NCBI RefSeq assembly: GCF_014805685.1
Contig: NC_060890.1
Location: 25,510,500-25,574,499, forward strand
Direction of reading: 5' to 3'
DNA: 64,000 nt
DNA from: Silurus meridionalis
Taxonomy: Eukaryota > Chordata > Actinopteri > Siluriformes > Siluridae
Positions 58,276 to 64,000 of the stretch are shown piece by piece (position 1 is the first letter of the stretch; each line of letters starts with the position of its first letter). The position numbers and the translations under genes were made by a program. A model generated the notes under the pieces. It saw only the letters and a list, made by a program, of their open reading frames with translations. It was not told the DNA's origin and searched no databases.

Positions 58276-58924
58276 ACAGAGCTTAGGGGACTTGAGAAGA
58301 GTGTAAAACATAAACGGAGGGAAAAAACAACCCAAAAAGGCAAAATCCAGCAAATTTCACATCAAGTGAAAAACTAAAACAATTAAAGGATCTGATGTTT
58401 CTAACCAAGAGGCTACGAAATCCATTTTCCCAAAACAGCCCAAAAACTTAATCCAGGAATAAACACATGACTCCCCAAAACCACATCGTTCACACACAGC
58501 GCAAACGTAATAATGTAATGAAAGTATAATCAAATAAATCCGAGCACAAAAAATACAATCAGCTCCCTGTATAAACATTTACTGCTCCCAAACGAATCCT
58601 TTCCGATCCGAATCAGAATCTTTTGTTTCAAGAGTGGATCAAGTTCATGGTTGCTATTTTTTATTTTAATTCTTAAATATATTCCATGTTTTGGGCCTGA
58701 TGATGATCCTGGGTATCGGATCAGTGCCATCTCCATCTCCAGCCGAGCGAGAGCCGTTTACTGGCAGATTTGTGTTACACTATACCCAAACATTTCTAAT
58801 CCATTTCTAATAATGTTACGTTAGAAACTCCCATGTCCTCAAACTGCTGATGAGTTCCAGTTAGACGGAGCCTCGAAACACATCGCACAGCGTAGCACAA
58901 ACTGGACAAAAAAAACCATCACAA

Positions 58925-59050
58925 CTGCAAAGCTGCCACTGTTGGGCCCTTGAGCAAGGTCCTTAACCCTCTCTGCTTTAAGAACATTGTATCATTGTTG
59001 ACCTTGTGGCTCTGACCAAAGCTCCAGACTGGGAAATGGAAATAAATGAA
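58925..59050 (+). repeat. SINE fragment
   Basis: The phrase GGGCCCTTGAGCAAGGTCCT and the following CTCTGACC belong to the window's common SINE. The promoter half is lost. Confidence 0.6.
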
Positions 59051-59084
59051 TGTATTAATTTATTTATGAATAAATAAGGCCAAA

Positions 59085-59275
59085 TGATTGTGGACACCTG
59101 ACTAAGAATGCTAAGTGCTTCTTTATTAAACATCACATGCCACATTTGCTAACCACGCCCACTCTTCTGGGAAATGTTCCACTAGATGTTGTGTGAGATT
59201 TCATTCAACTGGTGTTAGTAAAGTCAGGTACTGCTGTAGGTGAGGAAGTGGGAGGTCTGGGGTGCATTAATTCAC
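59085..59275. mobile_element. Tc1/mariner-derived palindromic remnant
   Basis: It starts ATGATTGTGGACACCTGACT and then holds the inverse of the transposase end (ACTCTTCTGGGAAATGTTCC ... GGTACTGCTGTAGGTGAGGA). It has the same structure as 29055-29230. Confidence 0.5.
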
Positions 59276-59708
59276 TAATCAATGTATAAACAATCAATTA
59301 ATTAATTGATTGATTAATTTTGATGTACAAACATAGCAAAGAGATTACAGATTTTTTTAGTTGTTTAAATCAGGGTTCGCAAAATCACAAGAGTGATCAC
59401 ACGAGGTTGTGTATGTTTCAGTAATGTTCACATTTAAACACTAAAGCTACAGATGCTATAGATGTTAAATTAATTATTACTAGGATAATGAACAGGTGCA
59501 AAAAGAACGCATGTTTTTAAAATGAGTTTAACTGTTGATTTAAAATATAAAACATTTATTAAAAACCCTCTGAACTGTTCTTTTTGCCCCACCCATTATT
59601 CATATAAGGAACGCCTAATTTGATATCAATCAGTTAAATACTAATCTGTATTTTCTCTATTTGATTATAACTGTATATCATTGTGAATTCATATTCATAT
59701 ATATTCAT

Positions 59709-59741
<33 letters not shown>

Positions 59742-59756
59742 CACACACACACACAC

Positions 59757-59878
59757 ACAGTGGGGCTGAAAAGTATTTAGTCAGCCACCAATTGTGCAAG
59801 TTCTCCCACTTAAAAAGATGAGAGGCCTGTAATTTCAGCACAATTGGTGGCTGACTAAAAACCTTTTTTTGCCCCAGT
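59757..59878. mobile_element. 122-bp palindromic TA-type MITE
   Basis: The left arm CAGTGGGGCTGAAAAGTATT ... CAGCCACCAATTGTGC is repeated inverted as GCACAATTGGTGGCTGACTA ... TTTTTTTGCCCCAGTG. Such short Tc1/mariner-type hairpin elements are common in fish. It is embedded between an AC run and a GT run. Confidence 0.75.
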
Positions 59879-60404
59879 GTGTGTGTGTGTGTGTGTGTGT
59901 ATTTTATATATATTATATATATATTTGAATTGTATTGTCTTAATTGTATTTTTTGGGGGGGATATGTCATGTTTTTATAGTTATATCTCTTTTAGTGGTT
60001 ATTTTAGTTTTTAAATGTGGTACGTGGCTCCTTTTAGAATGAAATTCCGGTTGCGTTCCCTCAGCTGGCTGTGAACGTGGCTGAGTAAAAATCAATGCTC
60101 AAACTGTTTACAGTTTCTTTATTAATTTGTTCTTTTTAATGATTCAGTCTTTGTTGTCTGGTCTCGTTCATTTGCCAATACGACATAGATCGAAAATGCA
60201 GACTGTCACATAATCAACATGAGCATGTAGGAATATTATTTATTATTATTTATTATGTTTATTATTAATGAAACCAAAGTCAACACAGAGCATGAAGACT
60301 AAATATTCTTGTATATGTGAATACATGCGTGTTGCGCTGAAAGTTTTAATTTTACCTCATTAATATTTATTTATACTTTTAATAAAAATGGTCAAACTGA
60401 AATC

Positions 60405-60405
<1 letters not shown>

Positions 60406-60474
<69 letters not shown>
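60406..60474 (+). repeat. AT microsatellite
   Basis: (AT)n of about 69 bp in the upstream mpp7 intron. Confidence 0.95.
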
Positions 60475-60488
<14 letters not shown>

Positions 60489-60639
60489 TACACACACGCA
60501 TACAGAGTACTGTATCTTGGGTACTGTTGTACATACAATGTATTTATTGGCTTCTATTTCGTTCGATCTTCCGTTCAATCATTCTTAAGGTTGTAAGTTC
60601 ATATCCATCCACCTGTCCGTCCGTCTGTCTGTCTATCGA

Positions 60640-60830
60640 TCTATCTACATTCACAACATTTGGCAGACACCTTTATCCAGAGCGACTTACAATTATCTCA
60701 TTCATACAACTGAGCAGTTGAAGGTTAAGGGTCCAGCAGTGGCAGCTTAGTGGTGTTGGGATTTAAACTCACAACCTTCTGATGAGAAATCCAACGTCTT
60801 AAGCACTGAGCTAGACCTGACCCTTCCACG
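60640..60830 (-). repeat. tRNA-derived SINE, nearly full length
   Basis: The inverse of the 3' part (CAGAGCGACTTACAATTATC), inverted box B (GGGATTTAAACTCACAACC) and inverted box A (CTTAAGCACTGAGCTAG) occur in order over 190 bp. Confidence 0.75.
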
Positions 60831-61988
60831 CTCCCCACCCACCCTGCTAATGTAATAAATGTAGCGCAGAAATAAAGAGAACTAATGGCTGTAGCAGATA
60901 AAAACTTGATGGCAAACACATCATATCTAATATTTAAATTAAAACACAAGCATCTGATTTACATTTTCACATTCAGCGAAACCAGACAGCTCTTTTGTTG
61001 TTAAGGCCTAATGAGTCATTCATTTTGCAATGGCTTATAGACAGAAAAACTTCTACAGTTTCTTAATTTCAGTTCCTTCTGAAGCGTCTCGGTAATTAAC
61101 ATTCGAGTGCCGAGCGAGACGAGAGCGGGACTCCCCCTCACGTCACCTCACCTCACCGCACCTTTAATCTGTTGACGTGTTTACGAGCGTGTTGAGTGCA
61201 CCCGAGGCCGAGCAGTGGCGTCTAAACTTCCTCCCTCTCGCCCGCTACGCCGCCTCGGACATGATGGATGGCCTCCAATCACAGGCGCTGATGAGGGTGC
61301 TATGCTACACTACGCTAGGCTAACTACGCAAAGCAATAATGCAGGGTGCCGTTTAACCATCAGAAACTCGCACACGAACGTATAAAAATAATACCAGCTG
61401 ATTCGGATGGAAGTGTTTGGAGTTTTTTTGGCACAAACGCCAAAGCCCCTGGGAGATGTATGTAATATGAGTGGATAACTAGCTAAGGAGCGAACGAGAG
61501 AGGAAGGGGAGTGAAAAGAGAAAAAGGGAGCACTAAAACAGAATGGGGGGCTGGAAAGAGAACGAGAGAAAGAGGGGGCAGAAAATGAGGTGGAATCAGA
61601 GGCCGTGGCGGCCCAAATTACTCATCAGTAAGACGATCCTCGGTGGCCAGTCGCAGTGCTGATCAGGGCCATATGCATGCACGCCAATACATAAACGCTC
61701 ATGACTGTTATTATAGTGGCTGCCAAAAGCAGAACGCTCCATCTGAATGGAGTGCGAGATGCCATTGCAGTCCTGAACCGATGGTCTCGCATGCTCAAAA
61801 CCCTCAAAACATCTGATAGAAATGTATAAGTAATCACCACTCCAAACCTGGTGTTATGTATTGAGGAAGGTGTTATGTATTGAGAATTAATAATCCTGTA
61901 TCACAGCAGTTCTGACCATGGAGATTTAAGTGAGACTGACACTTTATTAACTTGGATTTGAGTGCAAGTGATTTGAGACTTAATGCAG

Positions 61989-62597
61989 AGCACAACCCCA
62001 GTTCCAAAAACGTTGAGATGCTGTGTAAAATGTAACAAAAAAACAGAAAGCAAATCTCAAACCCATATATTATTTCCAATAGAACATTGAATACATATTA
62101 AATGTTTAAACTGCCAATTTGAGTCACGTTCTAAAGCCCATGTCAAGTTGGCCTTGGACATTAGAGCAAGACAATGCTAACTGCATCTATTACAATAGAA
62201 TGATTTCGTAGTAGGAGGTCCTGGGTGCTAAACTAGCCTGACTGCAGTCTAGACCTTTTAGCATTTAAAACATTTGTCGTATTATAAAACGAAAAACACA
62301 ACAAAGGAAACGCAGAACTGTTGAGCAGCTAAAATCCTGTATCAGACACATATGGGAGAATATTCCTCTCCTAAAACTGCAGCAACTTCCCTCCTCAGCT
62401 CCCAGATGTATACGGACAGAAAACGTGTACATTTTGAAAATTTTCAAAATTACACTGTGTTTTAAATGGTAAATATTCCCAGGTTAAATATTTGATATTT
62501 TTGTGTTTGTTTTATCGGAATAGAATATGGATTTTCAAGATTTGCAAATGATTGCATTGTTTTTATTTACATTTTACACAGTTTCAGGGTTGTAAGT
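61989..62597. mobile_element. 609-bp non-autonomous inverted-repeat element
   Basis: The left end CAACCCCAGTTCCAAAAACG, followed by GCTGTGTAAAATGTAAC, matches the inverted right end (TACACAGTTTCAGGGTTG, preceded by GATTTGCAAATGATTGCATT). The end sequence is shared with the Tc1-type element at 15461-15965, so it is probably a deletion derivative. No intact frame is present. Confidence 0.55.
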
Positions 62598-62639
62598 TGG
62601 TTGTAGACTCCACAAGGACCTGATAATTAATAGTACGTG

Positions 62640-63360
62640 TCTCCACATGGATTTAGGAATAGCAAACTTGACATGGAATTTAGAATAAAGGACTCAAGAG
62701 AAACAAGTCTCAAGGCTGAATCAGGTTAAGCAATGAGATTTGACATGGACTTTTGGATAAGAGACTTAAAACTTATGACCTTTAAGATAAGACTTGACAA
62801 AGTGGCCAACTGAACTGAGACTCAACATCGATTCGAAAATAGAAACATGAGCCTTATGAAGACTTTATATATCTTAATCTTAATTGCATTCATTTGCAAA
62901 TAACATGACGCTAACTAACGTAAGACTATCTGGACTAGAAGTTAAGTAACAAGACTTTATATTGACCTGAGAATCACTGACTTGAAGTTCAATGTGGCAT
63001 TGAGGATTTAAGTAAATTAAGAGATGACCTGTCTTTGACCTTAACTTGGCATAGAGTGGAAGTCTCATGAGATAAATGCCTGACATGGACCGGAGGGTAA
63101 ATTAACAACACTCAACATGGACTCGAGTCCATAGAGTCATGGAGAGTGAGTCATTTGAGGATTAATGTGGACTTGAGATTGAGACACTTGAGACTGTATG
63201 TAGACTTAAAAATAAATGTGGATTTGAGACTAAGACACTTGTAGATTGATGTGGATTTGAGATTAAGACATGTCAGGCTTGATTTGGCTCTGAAATGAAG
63301 ACACTTGAAGCTTGGACTTGAGATTAAGTAATTTCAAGCTTTAAGTGGACTTAAATTTCA
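62640..63360 (+). repeat. highly degenerate ~35-bp minisatellite
   Basis: The phrases GACTTGAGATTAAGACAC and CTTGAGACTGATGTGGA recur irregularly. The pattern is clearest at 63120-63340 and fades upstream. No frame is present. Confidence 0.6.
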
Positions 63361-63364
63361 CAGT

Positions 63365-64000
63365 TTCAACAATTCCAAACTGTGCAATGTCCACGAATAT
63401 ATCAGCGCTTCTAATAAATCGGTGCACCAGACATATACACACACTTTCCTTAACCCTTTAGTCCGACGGCTTTATCATTACCAGGTTTTATGTTAAATAA
63501 AAGAAAACTGCTTGTCAGAAGTGCTGAAACTGAGAATGAGCTCTAAACGGATGAGAATGAATGGGAATGGAAGGCAGGAGGAAGAAGAGGTCTGGGATAA
63601 AACGCTCTATTTCATCTCTCATGTCTCCTGTAATACAGCCTATAAGGCCAGACACCCTCATTATGCACTCGCTGTGAAAACATACTTAACAGGGTTTCCT
63701 CCGAGAACCAGACGGCTCTGCGAGTATATCTGTCCCTGTGTCCTCTGCATGAACTGGAACATATGTTGTGGAATTGCGTATGCTGCGAGTTGCCTGTTCC
63801 ATTATAATATCAACGTATACCGTGTAGCATGAGCGTGTGTGTGTGTGTGAGAGAATAAATTATCAGCAGGCCCATCTGTAGTATAGCTGCCTTTAAGTGT
63901 TTGTTAAAGTCTGTTTTCATTGCAATTAACCGACCAAGAAAACAGCACTTTCACATGTCAGCTCTTATTCCTGTAACGACATCAGGAAACACCTTCGCAG
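63365..64000. other. upstream mpp7 intron at window edge, nothing recognised
   Basis: A 106-codon plus frame at 63512-63832 is cysteine-rich at its end but matches no known family and lies opposite in strand to mpp7. There is no sign of the L27 or early PDZ exons. Confidence 0.45.

Noticed and set aside
57726..58353. Two minus-strand frames of about 200 codons rich in Ser/Pro/Leu
   Set aside because: They arise from the 15-bp minisatellite, whose unit is a multiple of three and keeps all frames open.
63512..63832. 106-codon plus-strand frame as a novel gene
   Set aside because: No domain, no splice or start evidence, and chance frames of this size are common here. Kept only as a note.
56731..64000. 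Further 5' mpp7 exons
   Set aside because: Scanned the minus strand for the early PDZ strand and L27 helices next to GT donors; none was found. They probably lie outside the window.

Overview
The window is vertebrate, and almost certainly teleost, nuclear DNA. The evidence is a split gene with GT-AG introns, very dense CA/GT, GA/CT and tetranucleotide microsatellites, tRNA-derived SINEs, RTE and L1-Tx1 LINE remains, and many decayed Tc1/mariner copies. The repeat mix resembles otophysan fish, possibly catfish, but the species cannot be fixed from the sequence alone. There is no sign of bacterial, plasmid or viral organisation. The long open frames lie in low-complexity repeats or LINE relics.

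One cellular gene is recognisable. It runs on the minus strand from 56730 down to a stop at 20939. Eleven coding exons (82, 86, 75, 197, 62, 171, 81, 94, 109, 144 and 180 bp) join in frame to 426 codons plus a stop. In order they encode most of a PDZ domain, an SH3 domain, a basic HOOK linker and a complete MAGUK guanylate-kinase-like (GK) domain. The sequence matches the MPP7/PALS subfamily closely: SH3 motif ALFDYDP, HOOK motif [19 protein letters not shown]-terminus HWVPVSW. The first roughly 150 residues (L27 domains and the start of PDZ) lie beyond position 64000. The gene is called mpp7; whether it is paralogue a or b cannot be told.

Layout. 1-20100 is intergenic 3' flank: SINEs, three RTE pieces (minus 1903-4025, minus 8020-8215, plus 10989-12730), a mariner-like pseudogene (8990-9645), a Tc1 relic interrupted by a 554-bp inverted-repeat element (13360-14645), a Tc1-type fragment (15461-15965) and an L1-Tx1 3' end joined to a TC/GA tract (16570-18074). 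20133-21118 holds the likely 3'UTR and last coding exon. 21119-56648 holds mpp7 introns and ten exons, with several minisatellites (21.7, 23.4-24.1, 25.6-26.3, 31.4-32.1, 50.3-51.0, 52.7-53.2 and 55.4-56.0 kb). 56731-64000 is upstream intron with repeats and possible conserved noncoding stretches.

No new multi-gene system was found. The most interesting signals concern how repeats sit against mpp7 splice sites: a GK exon enclosed by complementary UG and CA runs, a donor made of overlapping GTs, a donor followed by a field of GTGAGT copies, and an intronic minisatellite whose sense strand carries GTAAGT in most units.
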